From positions 3,286,001 to 3,350,000 of the forward strand of contig NZ_OZ061315.1 in the NCBI RefSeq assembly GCF_964063325.1: 64,000 nt of DNA. Reading direction: 5' to 3'. Shown here piece after piece: positions 35,739 to 44,372 of the stretch. The notes below the pieces were generated by a model. The model had not been told where the DNA came from. It searched no databases and worked only from the letters and a program-made list of their open reading frames with translations. The stretch comes from Hafnia alvei (GTDB lineage Bacteria > Pseudomonadota > Gammaproteobacteria > Enterobacterales > Enterobacteriaceae). Every line of letters starts with the position of its first letter. Within the stretch, counting starts at the first letter, position 1. A program made the position numbers and the translations under genes.

Positions 35739-35901
35739 AATATGTCCCTACTTACAGATAATGATATTAATGCCGCTACGTTAGCATAACGTGACAAAAG
35801 ACATTATAGGTCAATTCTGATTAATTCATCTTACCAATATAGTCATGTTTTTATATTAAAAAAGAAAACGCTAAATAAACTAATGTGCGATGTCTTAGAC
35901 A

Positions 35902-35933
35902 TAAAAAAGGCTGCACCGTAAACGGCACAGCCT
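35902..35933 (-). terminator. Rho-independent terminator after ybiT
   Basis: On the minus strand AGGCTG...CAGCCT forms the outer stem with inner GCCGT/ACGGT pairing, followed by six T (the A-run at 35902-35907 on the plus strand). Confidence 0.88.
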
Positions 35934-35964
35934 AATTAATTCAGCGAACGTAATTTATGATTAA

Positions 35965-37557
35965 TTATTCAGCGCCTTGGCTGCGCAGATAATCTTCATA
36001 GTTACCAGAGAAATCAATTGTCTTGGTTGGCGTAATTTCTAAAATACGCGTCGCCAGAGAGCTAACAAATTCGCGGTCATGGGAAACGAAGACCAATGTG
36101 CCTTCATACATTTCCAGAGCCATGTTTAGCGCTTCGATAGATTCCATATCCATGTGGTTCGTTGGTTCATCCATAACCAAGATATTTGGACGCTGCATCA
36201 TCAGCTTACCAAACAACATACGGCCTTTTTCACCACCGGACAGCACTTTAACTGACTTTTTAATATCGTCTTGGCTGAACAGTAAACGTCCAAGATAACC
36301 GCGAACAACCTGCTCGTCGTCGCTTGGCTGTTTCCACTGGCTCATCCAATCAAACAGGGTTAAATCTTCAGCAAATTCGCTTTCATGATCCTGCGCGTAG
36401 TAACCGATGTTGGCGTTTTCAGACCATTTCGCAAAGCCGGTATCTGGTTCAAGCTCGCCCACTAAGGTTTTCAGCAGCGTGGTTTTACCCACGCCGTTAG
36501 TCCCCAGAACGGCCAGTTTGTCGCCCACTTCCAGCAACATGCGTAGGTTTTTGAACAGCGGGCCATTATCAAAGCCTTTGCTTAAACCATCAATTTCCAA
36601 CGCGTTACGGAACAGTTTTTTATCCTGTTCGAAGCGAATGAACGGGTTCTGACGGCTAGACGCTTTAACTTCATCCAGCTTAATTTTATCAATCTGGCGA
36701 GCACGTGAAGTTGCCTGCTTAGATTTTGAGGCGTTCGCACTAAAGCGGCTAACAAACGACTGCAGCTCAGAAATCTGTGCTTTCTTTTTCGCGTTATCAG
36801 ACATTAAACGCTCGCGTGCCTGCGTTGCCGCCGTCATGTATTCATCGTAGTTGCCCGGATAAACGCGCAGCTCGCCGTAATCCAAGTCAGCCATGTGCGT
36901 GCACACCATATTCAGGAAGTGACGGTCATGGGAGATGATAATCATGGTGCTGTTACGTTCGTTCAGCACGGTTTCCAGCCAACGAATAGTATCGATGTCC
37001 AAGTTGTTGGTTGGTTCGTCGAGCAGCAGAATGTCTGGGTTTGAAAACAGCGCCTGCGCTAGCAAAACACGCAGTTTCCAACCTGGCGCGATTTCACTCA
37101 TCAAGCCATAGTGTTGCTCAACGGGGATACCCACGCCCAGCAATAACTCGCCCGCACGCGACTCGGCGCTGTATCCATCCATCTCGCCATAGACGACTTC
37201 CAGATCGGCCACTTTATAGCCTTCTTCTTCCGTCATTTCTGGCTGTGAATAGATGCGATCGCGTTCGGCCTTCACGTCCCACAGTTCGGTGTGGCCCATG
37301 ATAACGGTATCGATAACGGTGTAGTTTTCGAATGCGAACTGATCCTGACGCAGTTTACCCAAACGTTCGTTCGGATCGAGGAACACGTTACCGCCGCTTG
37401 GCACTAAATCGCCGCCGAGGATTTTCATCAGCGTGGATTTACCACAGCCGTTTGCCCCGATAAGACCATAGCGATTTCCGCCGCCAAATTTGACAGAAAT
37501 GTTTTCAAACAACGGCTTACTGCCGAACTGCATCGTGATGTTATTGCTGATTAACAA
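35965..37557 (-). CDS. ybiT: ABC-F ATPase YbiT
   Basis: A 530-residue soluble ABC-F protein with two ATPase domains: Walker A GANGCGKST and GTNGVGKTT, signatures near PGWKLRVLLAQAL and LSGGEKGRM, Walker B LLLDEPTNNLD and LVMDEPTNHMD. The interdomain linker is rich in Lys/Arg/Ser (FSANASKSKQATSRARQIDK). ABC-F proteins bind the ribosomal E site and modulate translation. The frame is open upstream, but a TTG at 37557 (7-nt spacing after TAAGAG) gives LLISNNITMQFGSKPLF and exactly the 530 residues of E. coli YbiT. Confidence 0.93.
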   Translation of the reverse strand: MLISNNITMQFGSKPLFENISVKFGGGNRYGLIGANGCGKSTLMKILGGDLVPSGGNVFLDPNERLGKLRQDQFAFENYTVIDTVIMGHTELWDVKAERDRIYSQPEMTEEEGYKVADLEVVYGEMDGYSAESRAGELLLGVGIPVEQHYGLMSEIAPGWKLRVLLAQALFSNPDILLLDEPTNNLDIDTIRWLETVLNERNSTMIIISHDRHFLNMVCTHMADLDYGELRVYPGNYDEYMTAATQARERLMSDNAKKKAQISELQSFVSRFSANASKSKQATSRARQIDKIKLDEVKASSRQNPFIRFEQDKKLFRNALEIDGLSKGFDNGPLFKNLRMLLEVGDKLAVLGTNGVGKTTLLKTLVGELEPDTGFAKWSENANIGYYAQDHESEFAEDLTLFDWMSQWKQPSDDEQVVRGYLGRLLFSQDDIKKSVKVLSGGEKGRMLFGKLMMQRPNILVMDEPTNHMDMESIEALNMALEMYEGTLVFVSHDREFVSSLATRILEITPTKTIDFSGNYEDYLRSQGAE

Positions 37558-37657
37558 GACTAGTACTCTTAAGAAATGTGATTTTGGGCACATTATGCCA
37601 TAAGTTGGCGTTTTTATCGCCCCTATGAGTAAAGGGAATTCTGTTTTGACAGGCAAT

Positions 37658-37683
37658 AAAAAAGCGCTGGAATAATCCAGCGC
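37658..37683 (-). terminator. Rho-independent terminator of the amidohydrolase operon
   Basis: On the minus strand GCGCTGGA and TCCAGCGC pair across a 4-nt loop and are followed by six T. It lies between the amidohydrolase gene's 3' end and ybiT. Confidence 0.9.
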
Positions 37684-37736
37684 CCATAAACAAACAACTC
37701 ATCGTTTTCAAACGGCCATAGGCCAACTCACTGAAA

Positions 37737-39605
37737 TCAGAATGAGAAACAAGAGCAACCTAAAACGCCCCAAAATGCCTGCTCATCCGACACAGGAATT
37801 GCAGATTTACGTGCTTTATCATGTGAATGCCCATGCACACCGCAAGAACCGCAGCACTGATGCATTTGAGCCAAAACGCCGGCTTTATTCTCAACAGGTG
37901 GAGCAGAACGGTAATGACCCGGAACCTTAACCACCGGTGACCAGTCCGGTACTACTGGAATGGATGGCGGTGCCAACGGTGTAAACGCACCCGCGGCATA
38001 CACCACTTTGCCATCCACAATCGTCATCACAGATTCGATACCTTTAATGGCCTCTTCCGCTACGCTGAAGAAATCTTGTGACAGCACAACCATATCCGCC
38101 AACTGTCCTGCTTTGATATGGCCTTTTTTGCCCTGTTCGTTAGAGAACCATGCGCTACCCGCAGTCCATAGATCCAAAGCCACGTCGCGTGGTAGACGAT
38201 TGTTATCGTCGTACATCGCCATACCGCCAACCGTGCGGCCAGAAACTAACCAATACAGCGCAGTCCATGGGTTATAGCTGGCAACGCGCGTGGCGTCGGT
38301 TCCCATACCTACCGGCACCCCCATCTCCAACATTTTTTGGATCGGTGGAGTCTGTTTCACCGCGTCTTTGCCATAACGCTCAACATAGTATTCGCCTTGG
38401 AACGCCATACGATGTTGAACCGCAATCCCACCGCCCAACGCTTTAACACGCTCAATATTTTGCTCGGTGATGGTTTCAGCGTGGTCGAAGATCCAATGCA
38501 AACCATTGAAGGGAATTTCACGATTCACTTTCTCGAATACGTTAAGCATGCGCGAAATCGATTCGTTATAGGTGGCGTGTAGGCGGAACGGCCAGCGGTT
38601 TTCCACCAAATGGCGCACCACTCGCTCCAATTCGTCTTCCATACCTTCAGGTAAATCAGGGCGCGGCTGGAGAAAATCTTCGAAGTCAGCAGCAGAAAAC
38701 ACCAACATTTCACCGGCACCGTTGGCACGATAGAAATCGGTGCCCTGCCCCGGCGTTAGCATGTCGGTCCATTTCTGGAAATCTTCCAGCTCTTGCTTAG
38801 GGCGCTGCGTGAAAAGGTTATAGGCGATACGCACCGTCATCTGCTTTTCATCGTGCAGCTGCTGAATAATTTCGTAATCTTCAGGATAGTTTTGGAAACC
38901 ACCGCCTGCATCAATGGCGCTGGTTACACCCAGACGGTTTAGCTCACGCATAAACTGACGGGTCGAGTTCACCTGCATTTCTAGCGGAAGCTTTGGCCCC
39001 TTAGCCAGCGTTGCATACAGGATCATGGCATTGGGTTTGGCGATCAGCATCCCCGTAGGGTTGCCTTTAGCATCGCGAACGATTTCACCACCGGCCGGAT
39101 TTGGCGTGTCTTTGGTGTAACCTACCGCTTTCAATGCTGCACGATTTAACAATGCGCGATCGTAAAGATGCAGCACAAATACCGGCGTATCCGGCGCAGC
39201 TTCGTTCAATTCTTCAATCGTTGGCATCCGGCGTTCGGCGAACTGAAACTCAGTCCAACCGCCAACGACGCGAACCCACTGTGGCGATGGCGTTCTATCC
39301 GCCTGATCTTTCAGCATACGCAATGCATCGGCTAAAGACGGCACGCCTTCCCAACGCAGTTCCAGATTGTAGTTAAGGCCGCCACGAATCAGGTGCAGGT
39401 GGGAATCATTCAGGCCGGGGATCACCGTATGGCCTTTTAAATCAACCAGCTGTGTACCTTCACCGGCAAAGCCCATCACATAGGCGGTTGTGCCAACGGC
39501 CAGAATTTTACCCTCTTTGATCGCCACCGCGTCAGCCAGCGGATTTTCTCGATCGAGGGTATGAAACTGACCGTTAGTGAGTATCAGTGAAGCATTTTGA
39601 GACAT
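37737..39605 (-). CDS. YtcJ-type amidohydrolase with Cys/His-rich C-terminal tail
   Basis: A 622-residue metal-dependent amidohydrolase (Amidohydro_3). Expected elements are seen: the first metal motif as GLNDSHLHLIRGGLNY, the central HATYNES and WIFDHAETIT, VGMGTDATRVASYNPWTALYWLVSGRTVGG, and the C-terminal KGHIKAGQLADMVVLSQDFF. No signal peptide. The last 45 residues carry an unusual cluster HQCCGSCGVHGHSH and end LGCSCFSF, beyond the normal fold and able to bind metal. It is the third gene of a minus-strand unit with the ABM and isochorismatase-like genes. The substrate is unknown. The start ATG 39605 follows GGAG. Confidence 0.82.
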   Translation of the reverse strand: MSQNASLILTNGQFHTLDRENPLADAVAIKEGKILAVGTTAYVMGFAGEGTQLVDLKGHTVIPGLNDSHLHLIRGGLNYNLELRWEGVPSLADALRMLKDQADRTPSPQWVRVVGGWTEFQFAERRMPTIEELNEAAPDTPVFVLHLYDRALLNRAALKAVGYTKDTPNPAGGEIVRDAKGNPTGMLIAKPNAMILYATLAKGPKLPLEMQVNSTRQFMRELNRLGVTSAIDAGGGFQNYPEDYEIIQQLHDEKQMTVRIAYNLFTQRPKQELEDFQKWTDMLTPGQGTDFYRANGAGEMLVFSAADFEDFLQPRPDLPEGMEDELERVVRHLVENRWPFRLHATYNESISRMLNVFEKVNREIPFNGLHWIFDHAETITEQNIERVKALGGGIAVQHRMAFQGEYYVERYGKDAVKQTPPIQKMLEMGVPVGMGTDATRVASYNPWTALYWLVSGRTVGGMAMYDDNNRLPRDVALDLWTAGSAWFSNEQGKKGHIKAGQLADMVVLSQDFFSVAEEAIKGIESVMTIVDGKVVYAAGAFTPLAPPSIPVVPDWSPVVKVPGHYRSAPPVENKAGVLAQMHQCCGSCGVHGHSHDKARKSAIPVSDEQAFWGVLGCSCFSF

Positions 39606-39632
39606 AAGTCGTACTCCTATCACCTAGGTTGA

Positions 39633-40175
39633 CTATTTCTTCAGCCAGCCAGCAAATATGCGTGTAACCAACGGCATCCACATAAACACCACCAGCCCAA
39701 CGACGCAGGCGTCATTGATAAAATGCAGCAGTAACGTACCTTTAAGCTCAGGCAATAACATTCCGGTTATCCACGGCACCAAATTAGTACTAGGAAAGAT
39801 CACCAGTAGCGTAATAAGAAACTGTTTCCATTTTTGCGGGCGTTTAACCGTAGGAGTGCTTGGCGTGAACCAAAATTCTGGCTCGGTACGAACTTCATAG
39901 TGTTCTTCTTGCGCGAGGATCGGCTGGATTTCTGCCACCAACTTTTTACGCAGTTCGGAGTTGGTCCACGCGTAAAGATTATCCAGCGTATCGAAGCGGA
40001 TCACGATGTTATAGGCTTCGCTTCCCGCCGTTGGCCGAATCACATGTACACCAAGATGCCCCGGAAATTGCTGGGCAGCAGGCATGATGCGGGCGAGCCA
40101 TGCCTCATAAGCTATTGCCTGATTAGGTTGCAGATTATGTGTAATAACCAAGGTTACTGTATTGGTTGCTGCCAT
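39633..40175 (-). CDS. ABM-domain protein with C-terminal membrane helices
   Basis: A 180-residue protein. The N-terminal antibiotic-biosynthesis-monooxygenase ferredoxin-like fold (about 5-100) has the HNLQPNQAIAYEAWLARIMPAAQQFPGHLGVHVIRP pattern. Two membrane helices follow (FLITLLVIFPSTNLVPWITGMLL and LLLHFINDACVVGLVVFMWMPLV). This fusion is a known family layout (COG3224-type). It is 27 bp upstream of the amidohydrolase gene and 71 bp downstream of the isochorismatase-like gene. The reaction is unknown. The ATG at 40175 follows AGGA; the frame extends upstream without support. Confidence 0.78.
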   Translation of the reverse strand: MAATNTVTLVITHNLQPNQAIAYEAWLARIMPAAQQFPGHLGVHVIRPTAGSEAYNIVIRFDTLDNLYAWTNSELRKKLVAEIQPILAQEEHYEVRTEPEFWFTPSTPTVKRPQKWKQFLITLLVIFPSTNLVPWITGMLLPELKGTLLLHFINDACVVGLVVFMWMPLVTRIFAGWLKK

Positions 40176-40246
40176 GCTGGGGCATCCTGATTGGAAAAAC
40201 GGAAGTGATTGAGGCGGGAAAACCCCGCCCCAGAGCAATCTAAAGT

Positions 40247-40888
40247 TTAAGCTTTACGCTGCGGTGCACCGTGCACCAAGGTGTAAGCGTAATCAACGCC
40301 CATACCGTAAGCGCCGCTATGTTCACGCACTAAATCCATGACTGCGTCATAGGTTTCTTTACGCGCCCAGTCACGCTGGTACTCCAACAGGACTTGCTGC
40401 CAAGTCACAGGAACCGCGCCGGCTTGAACCATGCGGTCAATAGAACGTTCATGCGCGTCAACGGAAGTACCGCCTGAGGTATCAGTCACCACGTAAACTT
40501 CAAAACCTTCTTCCAACGCCATCAGCGCAGGGAAAGTCAAACACACTTCGGTCCACAGCGCAGAGATAACCAATTTTTTGCGACCGGTCGCTTTCACTGC
40601 GGCAACAAAAGCTTTGTCTTCCCATGAATTCATGGAAGTACGTTCGATAGGAGCAATCTCAGGATGAACGGCCAACAGTTCTGGCCAGATATAACCACTG
40701 AAGCTTTTAGTTTCAACAGAGGTGTAAATAGTCGGAACATTAAAAATCTTACCGGCTTTTGCTAATGCAACGGTGTTATTCTTCAAGGTTTGACGGTCAA
40801 TATTCGCCACCCCAAAAGACATCTGCGGCTGATGGTCGATAAAAATCAGTGTTGAGTTCTTTGGATCGAGCAATTCACGAATTGACAT
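40247..40888 (-). CDS. Isochorismatase-like hydrolase (YcaC family)
   Basis: A 213-residue cysteine hydrolase of the isochorismatase superfamily. The catalytic Asp lies in STLIFIDHQPQMSFGV, the Cys in KLVISALWTEVCLTFPALMALEEGFEVYVVTD, and the conserved Lys region in IERTSMNSWEDKAFV. This matches E. coli YcaC, an octameric hydrolase of unknown substrate. First gene of the minus-strand three-gene unit, divergent from a LysR gene. Normal length. Confidence 0.87.
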   Translation of the reverse strand: MSIRELLDPKNSTLIFIDHQPQMSFGVANIDRQTLKNNTVALAKAGKIFNVPTIYTSVETKSFSGYIWPELLAVHPEIAPIERTSMNSWEDKAFVAAVKATGRKKLVISALWTEVCLTFPALMALEEGFEVYVVTDTSGGTSVDAHERSIDRMVQAGAVPVTWQQVLLEYQRDWARKETYDAVMDLVREHSGAYGMGVDYAYTLVHGAPQRKA

Positions 40889-41297
40889 GTAATATCCTTA
40901 ATTTTTACTTAGTTGAATAATACTTTCGTACCTGTGATGAACGGGCTACATGCTAGGTATTCATTGAATTAGTTGATAGCTGGAAATTTTTAACGACTTA
41001 TTAAGTTATTTTATGTTGCGTAAATTCTTATTTATTATTACCGCGCTAACAGTATTGTAGAGATTATTGCTTCACGCCAAGTTTCGATATATCTTAATTT
41101 GATGAGGAAACAGAATAATCGCCTATACCTGTCAGTAATATATTGGTAACGTTCGCAATATTAATGATTTTATATATTCATGACAGATTAAAGAATTTTC
41201 CTAATATTATCTTTAAGCAAAGATATTCCTAAACAAAGAAAACGACCAACACCGTACACTATGAGTAAATTTTATTTCTTAAAATTAGAAGGTTACG
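40889..41297. promoter_or_regulatory. Divergent intergenic region, YcaC-like gene / LysR gene
   Basis: A 409-bp AT-rich region between the divergent isochorismatase-like and LysR genes. It should hold both promoters and a LysR-type T-N11-A site, but none stands out enough to place. Confidence 0.4.
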
Positions 41298-42212
41298 ATG
41301 CGCGTAAATTTGGATGTTCTACTGATTCTTGATGCACTGGAAAAACATGGAAGTTTTGCTGCAGCAGCCGAGTCGCTTTTTAAAACACCCGCAGCACTGA
41401 GTTATATGGTGCAGAAATTTGAGAATGACCTAAGTATCAAACTATTAGATCGATCGGGCCATAGAGCAAAGTTCACCGATACGGGCAAAATAGTATTAGA
41501 AAAAGGCAGGATTTTACTGAGTGCCGCTCGTGAGTTAGAAAAGCAGGCCGTCCAGATCGAATCTGGCTGGGAAAAAGAGCTCACTATTGCGCTTGATGGC
41601 TCATTTCCTTTTCATCTACTACTGCCAATGATTGAGGAATTTTATCAGCTCAATTGCCTGACCCAGCTTAGATTTACCCACCATACTCTTTCCGGCTCAT
41701 GGGAACAGCTGACTCAAAACGACGCTGATATTATTTTGGGCGCCATCAACGAACCCCCGACCTCCACGGAATTCTCATATCAAATGTTAGGCATGTTAGA
41801 GAACGTGTTTGTTGTATCGCCTTCTCATCCCTTGGCCACCGCGGATGAGCCGCTCGATCCACGCCTAATCTGCACCCACCGCGCAATCGTTATCGGTGAT
41901 ACCGCTCGATTCAGCACCGGGCAAGCCACTAACTATTTGCAAGAGCAGGAACGTATGGTGGTTTATGATTTCCATAATAAATTGCTAGCGCTCGTTTCAG
42001 GCTTAGGATGCGGATTTATGCCACGGCATATTGTCGAACCTTACTTGAAAACGGGAACGTTAGTCGCTAAACAAACCACTTCAAGCAGGCAGAAAGATCT
42101 GGCTTATTTAGGATGGAACAACGCTTCAGAAGGCGTAGCCTCTCGTTGGTGGCGTGAAAAAATACTCGAAAGCGAGCTGATTAAATTTATGTATCAATAT
42201 GAAAAATCTTAG
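41298..42212 (+). CDS. LysR-family regulator, probable controller of the amidohydrolase operon
   Basis: A 304-residue LysR-type regulator. The N-terminal winged helix reads LDALEKHGSFAAAAESLFKTPAALSYMVQKFENDLSIKLLDRSGHRAKFTDTG, the pattern of the AllS/YhaJ subgroup. The remaining periplasmic-binding-like domain (about 90-300) would sense a small effector. The divergent position beside the ycaC-like/ABM/amidohydrolase unit suggests that unit as its target. Start ATG follows AGAAGG. Confidence 0.83.
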   Translation: MRVNLDVLLILDALEKHGSFAAAAESLFKTPAALSYMVQKFENDLSIKLLDRSGHRAKFTDTGKIVLEKGRILLSAARELEKQAVQIESGWEKELTIALDGSFPFHLLLPMIEEFYQLNCLTQLRFTHHTLSGSWEQLTQNDADIILGAINEPPTSTEFSYQMLGMLENVFVVSPSHPLATADEPLDPRLICTHRAIVIGDTARFSTGQATNYLQEQERMVVYDFHNKLLALVSGLGCGFMPRHIVEPYLKTGTLVAKQTTSSRQKDLAYLGWNNASEGVASRWWREKILESELIKFMYQYEKS

Positions 42213-42221
42213 CCTTTAATA

Positions 42222-43127
42222 TTATTCGACATACTGTTTACGGATCACATCCGACATCCAATCCATAAAAACCTGTACCCGCATAGCTAAGTTACGGCGA
42301 TGTGGGTAAAGCAAAGAAACGGGCATAGCGGGGGCCGGTAGGTGTTCAAGGATTGAAACTAATACCCCCGTTTGCAAAGCCTCTCGCACACCAATAACCG
42401 GCACCTGAATAATACCTAAGCCCGCAATGCAGGCCGCCGAATAAGATTCAGTGCTATTCACCGTTAGCGCACCTTGCATATCAACCGTCTGAATATCACC
42501 CTGCGGCATAGCGTAGGTAAACTTATCGCGGGGAGCACCTTGAGCGCTTTGGTAATGGATCATGTGATGGCGCTGCAAATCCGCTGGCGTTTGCGGACAG
42601 CCATACTTTTCTAAGTAGCTTGGGCTGGCACAATTCACCATCTGTAGCTGACCTAAAGGGCGCGCAATTAGGCCGGAGTCTTGCAATGTCCCCACTCTCA
42701 CCACGCAGTCAAAACCTTCTTGAATTAAATCCACCCGTCTGTCGCTGCTGCTCAACTCTAATTCAAGACTGGGATGAGTAGATAAAAAAACCGCTAACCC
42801 CTGCTGTACCACAATTTTGGCTAATCCACTGGGCATATCAACGCGTAGACGACCAGAGAGCGGTGCGTTCGAGGTGCGAAACATACCCTCAAGCTCTTCG
42901 ATTTCTGCCAGCAAGTCTTGGCATCTTACATAGCACCGCTGCCCATCTTGCGTCAGCGTCACCTTACGCGTTGTACGATGTAGAAGCTGGGTGCCAAAAT
43001 GATTTTCAAGCTGCTGGATCGCCCCTGACACCGATCCCTTCGGCAATCCCATCCGATCGGCTGTACGACTAAAGCTAGAAAGTTCGGCTACGCTGATAAA
43101 CACCTGCATCGCCGTGATTTTATCCAT
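42222..43127 (-). CDS. LysR-family regulator (CrgA-like)
   Basis: A 301-residue LysR protein of the large CrgA-like subgroup. The HTH is MQVFISVAELSSFSRTADRMGLPKGSVSGAIQQLENHFGTQLLHRTTRKVTLTQDG, and the effector domain has the usual FDCVVRVGTLQDSGLIARPLG and IAGLGIIQVPVIGVREAL. It diverges from the short-chain dehydrogenase gene that starts at 43267, which is its likely target, as is common for this subgroup. Converges with the other LysR gene, only 9 bp apart. Confidence 0.88.
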   Translation of the reverse strand: MDKITAMQVFISVAELSSFSRTADRMGLPKGSVSGAIQQLENHFGTQLLHRTTRKVTLTQDGQRCYVRCQDLLAEIEELEGMFRTSNAPLSGRLRVDMPSGLAKIVVQQGLAVFLSTHPSLELELSSSDRRVDLIQEGFDCVVRVGTLQDSGLIARPLGQLQMVNCASPSYLEKYGCPQTPADLQRHHMIHYQSAQGAPRDKFTYAMPQGDIQTVDMQGALTVNSTESYSAACIAGLGIIQVPVIGVREALQTGVLVSILEHLPAPAMPVSLLYPHRRNLAMRVQVFMDWMSDVIRKQYVE

Positions 43128-43266
43128 CTTTGATTATTCTTGTTTTATGAACAGTGTTGTCATATTTAGCACGTTTATTTCATTTAAAACAAACAATATG
43201 CTTACTGATATGGCCTGCATCGGCGGTGCCCAACACGCGTGCTTATCAACACTAGAGGTTACCAAC

Positions 43267-44025
43267 ATGGGTAGTAAAATTGCACTGATTACCGGCGCAA
43301 GCCGTGGCTTAGGTAAAAGCATGGCGCTGCATCTTGCAGCGCAAGGGGTCGATGTGATCGTAACCTACCGCAGCCAACAAAATGAAGCTAATGACGTAGT
43401 GAAGCAGATTGAACAGGCTGGTGCAAAAGCAGCCGCATTGCCTTTAGATGTCAGCCAAGCCAGTTCCTTTGCCCACTTTCGCACCGCGTTGGAACAGGTA
43501 TTAGGACAAAAATGGGGGCGCAACGATTTCGATTTCTTGGTTAATAATGCAGGTATTGGCATCAATGCGCCCTTCGCTGAAACCAGCGAAGAACAGTTCG
43601 ATCAACTCATGAATATACAGCTTAAAGGACCATTCTTTCTCACTCAGACTCTGCTGCCAATCATGGTAGACGGGGGGCGAATTATTAATATTTCCACTGG
43701 GTTAAGCCGATTTGTCCTGCCTGGTTTTGCAGCCTATGCAGCGATGAAAGGTGCAATGGAAGTGCTTACTCGCTATCAAGCGAAAGAGCTTGGGGCGCGT
43801 GGCATTAGCGTAAATATTCTCGCTCCGGGCGCTATCGAGACAGATTTTGGCGGTGGCGTGGTGCGTGATAACCAGCAAGTTAACGACTTTATCGCCTCAC
43901 AAACTGCCTTGGGGCGAGTTGGCTTACCTGAAGATATTGGCAAAGCGGTAACCATGCTGTTGTCTGATGAGGCGGGCTGGATTAATGGCCAGCGCATTGA
44001 GGCTTCGGGGGGAATGTTCCTTTAG
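43267..44025 (+). CDS. Short-chain dehydrogenase/reductase
   Basis: A 252-residue NAD(P)-dependent oxidoreductase of the classical SDR type. The nucleotide motif is TGASRGLG, with NNAGIG, the catalytic Ser in INISTG and YAAMK. The C-terminal NGQRIEASGGMFL is typical. The frame is open back to 43114, but the ATG at 43267, after AGAGGTT, gives a normal SDR N-terminus. It diverges from a CrgA-like LysR gene. The substrate is not predictable from the sequence. Confidence 0.88.
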   Translation: MGSKIALITGASRGLGKSMALHLAAQGVDVIVTYRSQQNEANDVVKQIEQAGAKAAALPLDVSQASSFAHFRTALEQVLGQKWGRNDFDFLVNNAGIGINAPFAETSEEQFDQLMNIQLKGPFFLTQTLLPIMVDGGRIINISTGLSRFVLPGFAAYAAMKGAMEVLTRYQAKELGARGISVNILAPGAIETDFGGGVVRDNQQVNDFIASQTALGRVGLPEDIGKAVTMLLSDEAGWINGQRIEASGGMFL

Positions 44026-44372
44026 AATTAAGACTACTTCAGCTTTTTCTTGTTTTCAAAGCCTACATTTTATGTGGGCTAATTTGATTTTATAAAGTTA
44101 TTCCTACTAATAAAATAATTAACAAACTCATTTATCATTTTCTACTAAATTCACACATCAAAGATGAAAATATAAAAACGTCATAATGTTATTATTATGT
44201 TTTAATTGATTCAATTAGGTTAACAAAAGCTTTATATCATCTATTTTAAGTATCAGGTTTATTTATTAGCTAAAGTTTTTAGCATTTCAGCCGAAAACAA
44301 AGAGCACTTCCCACGGCAATGACAACGTTATTTGTTCTATTGCATCTGATTAAATTTTAGGTTGTGCTATCT
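44026..44372. other. Intergenic region upstream of the chemoreceptor gene
   Basis: Contains a hairpin at 44060-44080 (AGCCTACAT/ATGTGGGCT), probably ending the dehydrogenase transcript. The remainder is AT-rich and presumably holds a promoter; chemoreceptor genes often use sigma-28, but I cannot place one confidently. Confidence 0.45.
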
